A stretch of 64,000 nucleotides of DNA from SMYC01 sp963578475. GTDB lineage: Bacteria; Acidobacteriota; Vicinamibacteria; Marinacidobacterales; SMYC01. Below the pieces are notes generated by a model, which saw only the letters and a list, made by a program, of their open reading frames with translations, did not search any database and was not told where the DNA came from. Position 1 is the stretch's first letter, and each line of letters begins with the position of its first letter. Positions 9,262 through 18,946 of the stretch are shown one piece after another. Position numbers and translations under genes: made by a program. The stretch spans positions 1 to 64,000 of the forward strand of contig CAUZCL010000011.1 of NCBI GenBank assembly GCA_963578475.1, read 5' to 3'.

Positions 9262-9335
9262 GAAGGTTACCTTCCGCCGGAAAGTTAACTCGTTCTAATT
9301 GAGTGATTTAGATCATTGGCAGTTGTAGCGAACCC

Positions 9336-9349
9336 GGTATAGAACTTGC
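9336..9349 (+). promoter_or_regulatory. Candidate sigma54 promoter
   Basis: GG (9336-9337) and GC (9348-9349) are separated by exactly ten bases, with a good -12 element TTGCTA and a weaker -24 (CGGTAT against TGGCAC). It stands about 57 bases before the histidine-kinase gene whose partner is a sigma54 activator, which would fit autoregulation. A short motif like this also occurs by chance. Confidence 0.4.
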
Positions 9350-9405
9350 TATTAAAGAAGTGGATTAGCGTACGAACAACCGTTTCGAGAGGTGGATAAG
9401 CCGAC

Positions 9406-12306
9406 GTGGCGCAGCTTGATTCTGGATCGTGGAAGATACCGCTCGTCTTGCTGACGAGCGCGATTTTGCTCGCGCTCTCGGTCCACAACATCCAGCTCAA
9501 GTCCCGTTTCCAGAGTCTCGACGACGGCGTTTTTTGGGACGACCATCTAGGCCGCGTCTATGCGAAACGTATCGATCCCGACAGCCCGGCCTCAAAGGCC
9601 GGGCTTCGTGTCGGTGACGTTCTCGTTCTGCTGGCGAACGAGCCCGTAGCGGCGGCGGCAGACGTGCGGAGGGTGCTCGACGCTTCGCGTGACGGCGAGG
9701 AGCTCGCCTATCAGATCATCCGCGAGGAAGCGCGACAAGCGCTTTCACTGATCGTAGCTCCACTCCCGAAGGGCAATGTTCCCGCTTACTTTTTTCTCGC
9801 GGCCGTGGGTATTTTCTCGCTCGGCGTCGGGACCTACGTCTACGTGCGGCGCCGCGGCGTTGCGGCGACGGCCCACTTCTACTTGCTCTGCTTGTTCTGG
9901 TTTCTCGGCTACGGCTTTTCGTTTACCGGGGCACTGGATGGTTGGGACACGGCGTTTTTCTGGATCGACCGCGTGGGACTCTTGTTCTTCCCGCCAATTT
10001 TCTTGCACTTCGCCCTCTGTTTTCCGACCAAGCAGGCGATGGTGGAGAGACGTCCCGCGGTCCTGTGGACGCTATATGTCCCTTCGGTGGTTCTGCTCTA
10101 TGCGAGCCTAACCGCCGAGATAGCTTTTTTCTCGAGCTTCTCGTGGGGCGTTCAACTCTTCGTCGGCACGAACAGCTTCCTGAATCGGATCATCCCCGCC
10201 TTCGGTTCGGTTATGTCGCTTTTGGCCTTCGCGGCCTTCGTGAGCTCCCATCGGCACTCGCGCAGCATCACTGTCAAGAAACAGACCAAGTGGATCGTCT
10301 GGGGTACCGGATTCGGCTCGCTGCCTTTCGCGCTGTTTTATGCTGTGCCCTACTTGGTCGGGGTTACCCCGACGCTAACGATGGAGCTTTCCATCGTGCC
10401 GCTCGCTTTCATCCCGATCTCTTTTGCCTATGCGATCGTCAAGTACCGCTTGATGGACGTGGAGGTGCTTTTCAAGCGCGGGATGGTCCTGACGCTCGCG
10501 ACGGCGGTCATCGGAGGTCTCTACCTCGTGATCTTTTTGGCCAGCGCGAATTACATGGTGGGCAACGAGCACAGCACGATTCTCGCGCTCTTGTCCGCGA
10601 TCGTCGTGGTACTGCTCTTTACGCCTATCAAGAGCCGTATCCAAAACGTCATCGATCGGTTGTTCTACCGCGAGCGTTACGACTACCGCCGCGCGCTTCT
10701 CGCTTTTTCGCAGGACTTGAACGCGCATCTCGACCTCGATCGTCTGTCTTCGCGCCTGGTGGAGCGGATCGGCGACACGTTCGAAGTCGAGAAAGTCGCT
10801 CTCCTCGTCCCGACTGATAATGCGCTGCGCGTACAAGCAGGCCACGGTCTCACGGACAAGGAGTGGAAGAGCGTCCAGGTTGCGGACGACTCGCCGCTTT
10901 ATAATCGACTCGCCTCGGGAGAGGCCGTTTATTACGGGGAGTTCGACTGGGACCCCGTCAGGAACTTCGCCAAAGGTGAAGCGGGCGACGGTCTCGCCAT
11001 AGATAACCTGCAATACGCCATCCCGTGCCGCTCGCATGACAAAGTCGTAGGCGTCATCTTGTTGGGAAGGCACTGGGATCAAAGTGCGTTATCGAGCGAG
11101 GACATGGATTTGCTCACGATGCTCTCGGGGCAGGCCGCGACTGCGCTCGAAAATGCTCGGCTGTACCAGTCTCTCGAGCGCAAGGCAAAGGAGTTCGAAG
11201 CGCTCAAAGAGCACAGCGAGCACACGATCGAGTCGCTAGAAGCCGGCATTTTGGTGCTCGATCTCGAGGGTCGGGTGGTGCGCTTCAACCGAGCGCTCGA
11301 AGGGCTCTACGGTTTGACGCGTCAAGAAGCGATGGGGCGCTCCTTCACCGAGCTGTTTCCCTTTTCACTATGCGAGACCCTCGAAGCCTCGATGGGCGAG
11401 GAGTGGTGGGCCCGGGCCGAGACCAGCGGGATCTCGCGTCTGAACTTGACGAATCTTCGCGACGAAGAAAAAGTAGTAAAGCTTCAAGTAGCGCCCTTTC
11501 TCACCGACAAGGAAGCTCCCGAGGGCACGATTGTAATTTTCGAAGACGTGACAGCACGTGTGGAGATGGAAACGCAGCTCAGGCTCCGTGAGAAAATGGC
11601 TTCCCTGGGGCTTCTCGCCGCCGGTGTCGCCCATGAAGTCAACACGCCTTTGACGGGGATCAGCAGCTTCACCCAAATGCTCCGAGACCAGACCAGTAAG
11701 GACGATCCGAAATCGAAGCTGCTCGAGAAAATCGAGCGCCAAACGGAGCGAGCTTCCAAGATCGTCAACAACCTCCTGAATTTTGCCCGGCAGGGTCGCT
11801 CGGGCTTTGTCGCGGTTCAGCTCAACGACGTCATCCGCGATGTCTTGTCGCTACTCGAGCACCAACTGACGCGCTCACGTATCAAGGTGCGACTGGAGCT
11901 CGCCGACGTTCTCCCCCGAGTCATGGGAGACGAGAACAAATTGCAGCAAGTCTTCTTGAATCTCATCCTCAATGCCCAGGATGCGATGCCGTCCGGTGGC
12001 TGGCTAACGATGACAACCGCGATGCGCGGCGTGGAGGTCGTTGCAACGGCGTCGGATACCGGCCACGGCATCGGCCTCGAGGATGTCAAACGTATCTATG
12101 ATCCGTTCTTTACGACGAAACGAGCCGGCTCGAGTGGAACTGGGCTGGGCCTTTCGATTACCTACGGGATCATTCAGGAGCATTCTGGTCACATCAATGT
12201 CGAGAGCTCGCTTGGCAAGGGCACGAGCTTCCTGGTCCGTCTCCTGAAGGCTTCTGACGCCGCGGACGAAGACAGCACTATACAGAGGACTCAGCAAACT
12301 CTCTGA
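9406..12306 (+). CDS. PDZ-7TM-GAF-PAS sensor histidine kinase
   Basis: 966 residues, GTG start. In order: one TM near 12-28, then a PDZ domain about 36-118 (SPASKAGLRVGDVLVLLANEP). About eight TM segments span 125-405, resembling membrane sensor modules. A GAF domain covers about 425-580, a PAS domain about 600-710 (GILVLDLEGRVVRFNRALEG), and HisKA has the phospho-His in GVAHEVNTPLTGI (about residue 743). The HATPase domain has its N-box in FLNLILNAQDAMP, G1 DTGHGIG and G2 GTGLGLSITYG. It belongs to the NtrB-like group and is followed after 105 bases by a sigma54-activating response regulator, its evident partner. The PDZ suggests it senses envelope peptides or misfolded protein; this is inference. 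Confidence 0.9.
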   Translation: MAQLDSGSWKIPLVLLTSAILLALSVHNIQLKSRFQSLDDGVFWDDHLGRVYAKRIDPDSPASKAGLRVGDVLVLLANEPVAAAADVRRVLDASRDGEELAYQIIREEARQALSLIVAPLPKGNVPAYFFLAAVGIFSLGVGTYVYVRRRGVAATAHFYLLCLFWFLGYGFSFTGALDGWDTAFFWIDRVGLLFFPPIFLHFALCFPTKQAMVERRPAVLWTLYVPSVVLLYASLTAEIAFFSSFSWGVQLFVGTNSFLNRIIPAFGSVMSLLAFAAFVSSHRHSRSITVKKQTKWIVWGTGFGSLPFALFYAVPYLVGVTPTLTMELSIVPLAFIPISFAYAIVKYRLMDVEVLFKRGMVLTLATAVIGGLYLVIFLASANYMVGNEHSTILALLSAIVVVLLFTPIKSRIQNVIDRLFYRERYDYRRALLAFSQDLNAHLDLDRLSSRLVERIGDTFEVEKVALLVPTDNALRVQAGHGLTDKEWKSVQVADDSPLYNRLASGEAVYYGEFDWDPVRNFAKGEAGDGLAIDNLQYAIPCRSHDKVVGVILLGRHWDQSALSSEDMDLLTMLSGQAATALENARLYQSLERKAKEFEALKEHSEHTIESLEAGILVLDLEGRVVRFNRALEGLYGLTRQEAMGRSFTELFPFSLCETLEASMGEEWWARAETSGISRLNLTNLRDEEKVVKLQVAPFLTDKEAPEGTIVIFEDVTARVEMETQLRLREKMASLGLLAAGVAHEVNTPLTGISSFTQMLRDQTSKDDPKSKLLEKIERQTERASKIVNNLLNFARQGRSGFVAVQLNDVIRDVLSLLEHQLTRSRIKVRLELADVLPRVMGDENKLQQVFLNLILNAQDAMPSGGWLTMTTAMRGVEVVATASDTGHGIGLEDVKRIYDPFFTTKRAGSSGTGLGLSITYGIIQEHSGHINVESSLGKGTSFLVRLLKASDAADEDSTIQRTQQTL

Positions 12307-12411
12307 CGCCGTGTAGCCCCGGGCCGCGTAACAGTATCAAGGTTTCGATTCGAGGAGTGGCCTAGATCGTCTTGGACTTGCGAATGAGTCGCGCCACAAT
12401 GGGTTCTGGTT

Positions 12412-13812
12412 ATGAGTGAAAAGGGAACCGTTCTCGTCATCGACGACGAAGAGGTGATGCGGGAGATCCTCGTATCGCTTCTCTCGTCCGAGGGCTACCG
12501 CATCAAGCTTGCTGGGACGGGTGAGGACGGTATCGCCGTTGCGTCGCGCGAGCCGATCGACCTGGCCATCGTGGACGTCATGCTCCCCGACCAGTCCGGA
12601 ATCGATGTTCTGGACGAGCTCAAGCGCATCGACTCCGAGCTCGTCGCGATCATGATCACCGCTTTCGCCTCGGTCGAGACCGCCATCGAAGCGATGAAAC
12701 GGGGTGCCTTCGACTACGTGACGAAGCCGTTCAAGAACGACGAAGTGCGCCTGGTCGTCGCGAACGGCATGAAGCAACGGCGCCTCGTCCACGAGAACCG
12801 CACCTTGAAAGCCGCTTTGAGCGACCGGCAGCGCTTCGACGTTCTCGTCGGCAAGTCTCCGCGCATGCAGGATGTTTACGCGCTCATCCGACAAGTGGCG
12901 CCTTCGAAGAGCACGGTATTGATTACGGGCGAAAGCGGGACGGGGAAAGAGCTCGTTGCGAAGGCGATCCACAATCACAGCACACGGAAAACGAAGCCTT
13001 TCGTGACCGTCAATTCCGGCCTTCCCCCGGACTTGTTGGAGAGCAACCTCTTCGGCCACGTAAAAGGTGCTTTTACCGGCGCGGTCAGCCCCAAGAAAGG
13101 TCTTTTCGAGATCGCCGATGGCGGCAGTATTTTTCTCGACGAGATCGGCACGATCCCCATCGAAACGCAAGCCAAGCTGCTGCGTGTCATTCAAGAAAAG
13201 GAGTTCATGCGGCTCGGGGGGATCGACAATATTCGGGTGGACGTGCGGATCATTGCAGCCACCAATAGCGATCTCAAACTCCTCGTCGAAGAGGGAAGCT
13301 TCCGCGATGACCTCTTTTATCGGCTGAACGTCATCAACGTTTTATTGCCACCGCTCCGGCAGAGAAAAGAAGACTTATCTCTTCTCGCCCTGCACTTTCT
13401 CAAGAAATATGGCGACGAGAACGGGCGCGTGGGTCTGCGCCTTTCTCCCGAGGCCGTGCAGTCACTCCTCGAATATGATTGGCCTGGGAACGTACGCGAG
13501 CTCGAGAACGTTATCGAGCGCTCGGTGGTGCTCGCCTCCGGTCCGCTCATCGGCCGCGGTCTCATTCCCGATCACGTCCGCTCTGGCTCAGTGTTTCGCT
13601 TGCCTAGAATCGTCGTGCCGAAAGACGGCATCTCATTTCGTGACGTCATCGCTGGCTTTGAGAAGAAGCTGATCGAATCGAGTCTCGAGGCTTCGGGCGG
13701 GGTTCAGAAAAAGGCAGCGCACTTGCTCGGCTTGAAGCCGACCACCCTCAATGAGATGATCAAGCGCTATAACATCAGCTTGAGGATAAAAGAGCCATCG
13801 TCGACACGCTGA
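12412..13812 (+). CDS. NtrC-family sigma54-dependent response regulator
   Basis: 466 residues. The receiver domain has the acidic pair DD11-12, phospho-Asp55 (LAIVDVMLPD) and Lys in TKPFKNDE. The AAA+ domain has Walker A GESGTGKE, the sigma54-contacting GAFTGA loop, Walker B GGSIFLDEIG and the arginine-finger region FRDDLFYRLNV. A Fis-type helix-turn-helix lies at the C-terminus (KKAAHLLGLKPTTLNEMIKRY). All key residues are present, so it should act as a phosphorylation-controlled enhancer-binding activator for sigma54 RNA polymerase. It sits between its kinase and the GWxTD gene, probably as one unit. Confidence 0.93.
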   Translation: MSEKGTVLVIDDEEVMREILVSLLSSEGYRIKLAGTGEDGIAVASREPIDLAIVDVMLPDQSGIDVLDELKRIDSELVAIMITAFASVETAIEAMKRGAFDYVTKPFKNDEVRLVVANGMKQRRLVHENRTLKAALSDRQRFDVLVGKSPRMQDVYALIRQVAPSKSTVLITGESGTGKELVAKAIHNHSTRKTKPFVTVNSGLPPDLLESNLFGHVKGAFTGAVSPKKGLFEIADGGSIFLDEIGTIPIETQAKLLRVIQEKEFMRLGGIDNIRVDVRIIAATNSDLKLLVEEGSFRDDLFYRLNVINVLLPPLRQRKEDLSLLALHFLKKYGDENGRVGLRLSPEAVQSLLEYDWPGNVRELENVIERSVVLASGPLIGRGLIPDHVRSGSVFRLPRIVVPKDGISFRDVIAGFEKKLIESSLEASGGVQKKAAHLLGLKPTTLNEMIKRYNISLRIKEPSSTR

Positions 13813-13844
13813 CGAGACGAGTCGAGACAGGAAGTACTTTCGTG

Positions 13845-15923
13845 ATGAGACATATCTCAACGCTCCTGATGATCGCGGTCTTGGCGCCGCTCGCTTCCGC
13901 CGACGAGCGCATCGACAAGCTATCCCCCGAGCACAAGCTCTGGATCGAGCGCGACGTCATCTACATCATCACCGAACGTGAACGCGAGGTGTTCTTGTCG
14001 CTAGGCGCGCTCGAAGAGCGCAACCGTTTCATCGAGGCCTTCTGGAGAAAACGAGATCCCAATCTCGCGACCCCCGAGAACGAGTTCAAGATCGAGCACT
14101 ATCGCCGGCTCGAATATGCCAACAGCCATCTCGGTAGGGAAACGTTTCGAGAGGGATGGCGCACCGACCGGGGACGCTACTACATCATTCTCGGTGAGCC
14201 TCAAAGCATCATGCGTTTCGACGGCTATTCGGAGCTCGTCTCGTCGCACCTCTGGTTCTTTCAAGGAAAGGCCGGCTCTGGCACGCCGTCTTTCTTCTAT
14301 CTGCTGTTTTTCAAACGGAACGATTTCGGTGAGTACAGACTTTACAACCCCATGGTAGATGGGCCGCAAGCTCTTTTGAACGCGTCGGGTTTTACACCTG
14401 GGGACGGAGACCAGCGCGCGGCGTTTCAGACGCTTCGACAGGTCTCGGCGGAGCTCGCGCAAGCGTCGTTGTCGCTCGACCCGAGCGAGCCTGGCGATTT
14501 TCGGACAGCTCGCCCGTCCATGGGAAGCCAGTTAATGATGGCGCGGATCGAAGAGTCTCCCCGGCGAGCGATCCGGACCGATTACGCCGAAGCGTGGCTG
14601 AGGTATGGCAATCGCGTCTCGGCGGAATATTCGTTCAACTACGTGCCGTCGCGAAGCGTCTTCTCGGTGCTTGCGGATTCTTCGGGGATGGCGCTTGTCC
14701 ATTTTAGTATCGAGATCGACCCCCAAAACTTTTCGCTCGAGACCGACGAGCAGCGGTCGAAGTTCTACACGACTCTTGACCTTTCTATCGAAGCTGTTAG
14801 CACGGGCGGGCAGCTCGTGCTCGCGGCCGAGAAACAGGCCTATATCGAGCTCACTCCTAGCCAGATGAGAGAGCTCGGTACACGGGCATTTGCCTATCAA
14901 GACGATTTTCCGCTCGTTGCCGGGGACTTCAACGTCACAGTGATCGTGAGAAATCGCGTCGTCTCCCAATACACGGTGGCGGAATCGGAGATTCACATCC
15001 CGCGATTCACGAAGAAAACGCCGGTGCTGACAGATGTCATCCTCGCTTTCGAGTCCACTTTCGTCGGCGGCACGTTGGACGACACGCTCGTGCGAACCTA
15101 CCAAGTCGGGAAACTGCGCTTTCAGCCGGCGGCGAACAACCTCTTCGTCATCGGAGACACGGTCCATCTGGTGACACAGGCCTTCGGAGTGTCGCCGGAT
15201 CACAAGATCGTGTTCGAGCTCTGGGAAGGCGACAAGTTGTTGAAGTCGTTAGAGAGTGGCGTAACGGCAAATGGCGTCGTCGTGGATCACCTCAAGCTCG
15301 AGAACATGGTCGGCGGCAACTTTCCGATCGTTGCTCGCCTCGTCTCACCGGCGGGCGAGACCCTGTCGACCAAGAGGACGGAGATAACCGTATCACCGCG
15401 CTCTGTCGCCAACCGACCGGGCTTTGTCTATCGCCGCGGGGTGAACACTCGCATCCCGGGCCTCTTGAGCTTAATGCGTGGCGAACAGCTATGGAAGCTC
15501 GGAGATGTAGCAAACGCGAAAGTCGCTTTCGAAGAGGCCCTCGCATCTGGCAATGACCGGCTCGTGCCGGCTCGATGGATGCTGGCCAACGTGCATTTGA
15601 AGGAAAAACACCCTGACGATGCGCTTGCTCTTCTCGAGCCGCTCGAGGAGCCTTTCCCGGACCAGTTCGAGGTTGTGGCTGGGCTCGGCCTGGCCTATTA
15701 CCTGAAAGGGGATTATGAGACCGCGGTCGGCTATCTGAGCCGAGCTCGCGACATCCGTCCGCCCGACGCCATGCTGTGCAACGCTCTTGGTGATATTTAC
15801 GAGCGCCTCGGCGATCGTGACAAAGCGCGCGAAGCTTTCGAGAGCTCGATCCAGCTCGATAAAGAACAACCCACCGTGCGCGAGCGGCTCGCTTCTCTGA
15901 CCGCTCAAGCCGAGAAGAACTGA
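13845..15923 (+). CDS. GWxTD-domain secreted protein with C-terminal TPRs
   Basis: About 692 residues; start ATG 13845 (GTG 13842 also possible). A signal peptide ends near PLASADE. The GWxTD domain follows: FIEAFWRKRDPNLATPENEF, LEYANSHLG, then GWRTDRGRYYIILGEPQSI, the motif that names the family. A central beta-rich region is followed by TPR units at the C-terminus (about 535-690, for example YLKGDYETAVGYLSRARDI). GWxTD proteins are typical of Acidobacteriota and Bacteroidota; the biochemical role is unknown. It follows the NtrC-type regulator by about 30 bases, which suggests an envelope role under that regulator. Confidence 0.88.
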   Translation: MRHISTLLMIAVLAPLASADERIDKLSPEHKLWIERDVIYIITEREREVFLSLGALEERNRFIEAFWRKRDPNLATPENEFKIEHYRRLEYANSHLGRETFREGWRTDRGRYYIILGEPQSIMRFDGYSELVSSHLWFFQGKAGSGTPSFFYLLFFKRNDFGEYRLYNPMVDGPQALLNASGFTPGDGDQRAAFQTLRQVSAELAQASLSLDPSEPGDFRTARPSMGSQLMMARIEESPRRAIRTDYAEAWLRYGNRVSAEYSFNYVPSRSVFSVLADSSGMALVHFSIEIDPQNFSLETDEQRSKFYTTLDLSIEAVSTGGQLVLAAEKQAYIELTPSQMRELGTRAFAYQDDFPLVAGDFNVTVIVRNRVVSQYTVAESEIHIPRFTKKTPVLTDVILAFESTFVGGTLDDTLVRTYQVGKLRFQPAANNLFVIGDTVHLVTQAFGVSPDHKIVFELWEGDKLLKSLESGVTANGVVVDHLKLENMVGGNFPIVARLVSPAGETLSTKRTEITVSPRSVANRPGFVYRRGVNTRIPGLLSLMRGEQLWKLGDVANAKVAFEEALASGNDRLVPARWMLANVHLKEKHPDDALALLEPLEEPFPDQFEVVAGLGLAYYLKGDYETAVGYLSRARDIRPPDAMLCNALGDIYERLGDRDKAREAFESSIQLDKEQPTVRERLASLTAQAEKN

Positions 15924-15939
15924 CGCCGTTTTTTCGCTG

Positions 15940-16356
15940 ATGGCGTTTACAAGCGTTCAGAAGATTCGCTTCGACGACGTCGACGGAGCGGGTATCGTCT
16001 ACTTCCCCCAGTTTTTTCACTTGTGTCACGCTGCTTTCGAGGACTTTTTCGACACCGCTGCCCCTGTCTCTTATCCCGAGCTCGTCTGCGAAAAGCGTCT
16101 AGGGTTTCCGACCGTGGCGATCGTGAGCGCGTTCCACGCACCCCTGGCCTACGGAGACATCGCAATCGTAGAGCTCACCGTTAAAGAGATTGGACGCTCC
16201 TCGATGAAGCTTGGCTACGACATCCGCCGCGAACGTGACGGCGTCAAGTGCTTCCACGCCGATATCAGCACGGTCCTGGTGGATCTCGACAGCATGAAAC
16301 CGAAGACCATCGAGCCCGAGCTCAGAGATATCCTCGAACAATTTCTTTCGGGCTGA
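15940..16356 (+). CDS. 4HBT hot-dog fold acyl-CoA thioesterase, YbgC-like
   Basis: 138 residues, 16 bases after the GWxTD gene. The family start pattern is VQKIRFDDVDGAGIVYFPQF, including the Asp that YbgC-type enzymes use to hydrolyse acyl-CoA thioesters. AYGDIAIVELTVKEIGRSS is the central hot-dog strand-turn-strand. It is probably cytoplasmic; the substrate is unknown. It is intact and closes the operon begun by the histidine kinase. Confidence 0.85.
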   Translation: MAFTSVQKIRFDDVDGAGIVYFPQFFHLCHAAFEDFFDTAAPVSYPELVCEKRLGFPTVAIVSAFHAPLAYGDIAIVELTVKEIGRSSMKLGYDIRRERDGVKCFHADISTVLVDLDSMKPKTIEPELRDILEQFLSG

Positions 16357-16387
16357 GCCTCCCGGTCCGTCCTTTGAGTTCGGGGCC

Positions 16388-16457
16388 GCAAAAAGCAAGG
16401 GGATGTGGGGATAGTGATCTATTCTGTCTTTTATCCCCACCTCTCCTTGCTTTTTGC
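16388..16457. repeat. Long imperfect inverted repeat (26-base arms)
   Basis: Arm 1 is 16388-16413 (begins GCAAAAAGCAAGG, ends TGTGGGGATA) and arm 2 is 16432-16457, its near-exact reverse complement, with about 22 of 26 positions matching and an 18-base loop. It is much longer than a usual intrinsic terminator and has no proper U-tract. It sits between the thioesterase and the wreck of an ABC transporter. It may be a miniature mobile element, a recombination scar or a transcription barrier. Confidence 0.7.
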
Positions 16458-16532
16458 ATTTCCGGCAGGCTAATCCTGAGAGGGCTTTGCGTCGGCGTTG
16501 AACTGTCTCTTATCAATAACTTAGCTGCGGTG

Positions 16533-16716
16533 GCTCCCGTCGCCGCCGGCATCCCTCAGCGTGATCGGCGCGACGGTCGATTCGGCTCACCTGTTCTTCG
16601 GGAATGTCTCTTCGGGCGACAGGCCCTATCTCTCGATCGTCGCCATAACGTCCCTCATGTTGCTCAGTGCGTTCGTGCTGAGGCGTCGTCTAGGCTCCGC
16701 TGAGGTGGCCTCGTGA
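16533..16716 (+). pseudogene. ABC-2 permease C-terminal remnant
   Basis: An open frame of about 60 codons, with an upstream in-frame TAG and no start, ends SIVAITSLMLLSAFVLRRR...: a membrane segment followed by the basic tail typical of ABC-2 permeases. Its TGA overlaps the GTG start of the ATPase next door (16713-16716), the coupling expected of a permease-ATPase operon. The 5' part of the gene is gone, apparently removed somewhere near 16460-16530. Confidence 0.5.
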
Positions 16717-17634
16717 GCGTGATAGCACTCGAGGCCGCTTCGAGGTGGTACGGCAACGTCCTCGGCTTGAGCCGCGTCAGCCTGGAATTCGAGCCCGGCG
16801 TGACTGCGCTTCTCGGACCGAACGGCGCGGGAAAATCCACGCTCCTCAAGCTGGTCACGGGCCTTCTTCGCCCGAGTTCGGGAACCGTGTCGGTACTCGG
16901 TTTAGCGCCGTTCGCCAATCCCACGATTTACGCGCGGCTCGGTCTCGTGCCTGAGGAAGAAGAGTTCCATGCGCGCGTGAGCGCGGTTGACTAGCTGGAA
17001 TACCTCTTGCGCCTTCACGGTTTCGACGAGACGGACGCGGCACCGCGCGCGCAAAGCGCTCTCGGAGGTGGGTCTCGAGAGCGTGGCCGAAAGCCGCGTG
17101 ACGACGTTCAGCAGAGGCATGAAACAACGGCTTCGCATCGCGCAAACGGTCGCGCACGACCCAGATATCCTCGTTTTCGACGAGCCGCTGATGGGCCTCT
17201 ACCCCGTCGGGCGCCGCGACGTCATCGACTCGATCCGCGGGTGGGGCAGCCAGGGCAAGACGGTGCTCGTCTCGAGCCACATCCTTCACGAAGTAGAGCT
17301 TATGACGCGCGAAGTCGTGTTGATGAACACGGGCAAAGTCATGGCCAGCGGCAACATTCATGAGATCCGCCGCTTGATGGACGCGCACCCGCATCGAATA
17401 CTCATCGCCACACCGGATCCAAAAAAACTCGCCACTTGCTTGATCGGCCAAGACGACCTCCACTCCATCTCTTTCTCCGAAGAGCGGTCGCAAGTGGAGC
17501 TCGAAACGCGTGAGCCGGACCGCTTCTATGCTTTGCTGGCCGAGCTCGTCCTCGACGACGCGGCGACGACCCACGAAATCTCTTCCCCAGACGACAATCT
17601 CGAGGCAGTTTTTCACTACCTGGTCGGAAAATGA
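16713..17634 (+). pseudogene. ABC transporter ATP-binding protein, nonsense plus frameshift
   Basis: Starts MSVIALEAASRWYGNVLGLS with Walker A GPNGAGKST. An in-frame TAG at 16993-16995 interrupts it (SAVD-stop-LEYLLRLHGFDETDA), where Trp would fit. A frameshift near 17050 follows, after which ALSEVGLESVAES, signature FSRGMKQRL, Walker B DILVFDEP and H-loop SSHILHEVE are intact to 17634. The D-loop reads GLYPVG where the family has GLDPVG. Two independent lesions plus a changed D-loop make activity unlikely unless the sequence is wrong. It overlaps the following permease as ATGA. Confidence 0.8.
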
Positions 17635-18946
17635 GCACGAGCCCCTTTTTCTCGTCGCACAATGGAATTTTTCGCAGCTTCTGTGGTCGTCGCGAACTCT
17701 CGCCATGGGCGGTCTCGCAGCGACTCCCGTTCTAATTGCGCTCATCTATCGCGCCGCGGTGCTCTTCGAGATCGCCCCGCAGGGCACGGGCTTCGGTGTG
17801 TTCGCGGCACTCACCGCAACCGTAAGCTTTCCCTTCGTCGCGCCGATGCTGTCGCTCTTCTACGCGAGCGGTGTCACGAGCGACGACGTCGAAGCAGGCA
17901 CCATGCGCTACTTGCTGACGCGTCCCATAGCCCGGCCCGAGCTTCTCGCGGGCAGGATGCTCGGGATGCTCATGATGGTGCTGTTCCTCTTCCTGCCGCC
18001 TTTCGTGATCGGCTTCTACCTCACCGTGGCGCCGAGCGGCTGGCAGGAGGTCGGCACACGTTTTCCAGCCCTGCTGTGGGACGTGATGGCTGGAATCCTG
18101 GGGTTGTTCGCTTATAACGGCTTGTTTTCTCTCACGGGAACCGTTCTCAAACGGCCGCTACTCTTCGGTCTGTTTTTCGTGTTCGGCTGGCAAGCGGGAG
18201 CCGCCATCGTCCCGGGAACGGCGCGCTATCTCACCATCACGCATTATCTGAGCTCGCTTTTTCCCCATGGGAGCTTCCAGGGAACGCTCGCCCGACTGAT
18301 GGGCCAGCCTTCACTCGAAGCCGAAGAAACTTATTACGACCTCGTGCGGGTCGAAGCGGTGAGTCATCTGCCGGATGACCCTTTGCTGTCGCTACTACGA
18401 GATTCAATCATCCAGCGAATGGAGCGCGCTAAGCGGAACGCCCATCAGATCCTCCGCTCGGTGTTCATGGGCGAGCCCGGCATGCGCCTCATCTTGAGCA
18501 ACTTGAACCACCCGGATCGCTACCTACGCTCGAGCGCCATCGAGGCTCTCGAAGTACGAGTGGATCCCTCCGTGCTCGGGGGCATTCTGCCGCTATTCGA
18601 GCACGAGAACACCTGCGTCATCGCCGAGCATGGCGGCTCGCAATTCGAGCTTCCCACGCGCAGCCCGCGTGAAGTGCTCGCCGAGCTGACGCGCCACCGC
18701 TCCCCCTGGGTACGTGCCTGCGCCATCTATGTCGTGGGATGGGCGGGAGACATCGAAGACCTCGAGCCGCTCGAAGACCGCCTCGACGATCCGTATGAGC
18801 TCGCGCGACTCAACGCCATCGAGGCCATCGGCCGGCTAGGCAACGAGGAAAGCCTGGGGCGGCTCGCAACTCTGAGCTCCGAGAACGTGGGGATCGTCAA
18901 AACCTACGCGGATGCCGCGATGGACGAAATCCGCGCCCGACTCTAG
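17631..18946 (+). pseudogene. ABC-2 permease N-terminal part fused to HEAT-repeat C-terminal part
   Basis: The ATG at 17631 overlaps the ATPase stop. The first few codons (MSTSPF) are one base out of frame with the rest; a T5 run at about 17648 would need six T. From LVAQWNFSQLL onward, TM segments (LAATPVLIALIYRAAVLF, MLMMVLFLFLPPFVIGFYL) are permease-like up to about 18300. Then the frame changes character to HEAT repeats (ERAKRNAHQILRSVFMG, DRYLRSSAIEALEVRVDP, SPWVRACAIYVVGWAGDIED). These resemble the C-terminus of the translocase-HEAT protein at 27541. I read this as a deletion fusion of two unrelated genes near 18300-18345; a true fusion protein cannot be excluded. Confidence 0.6.
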
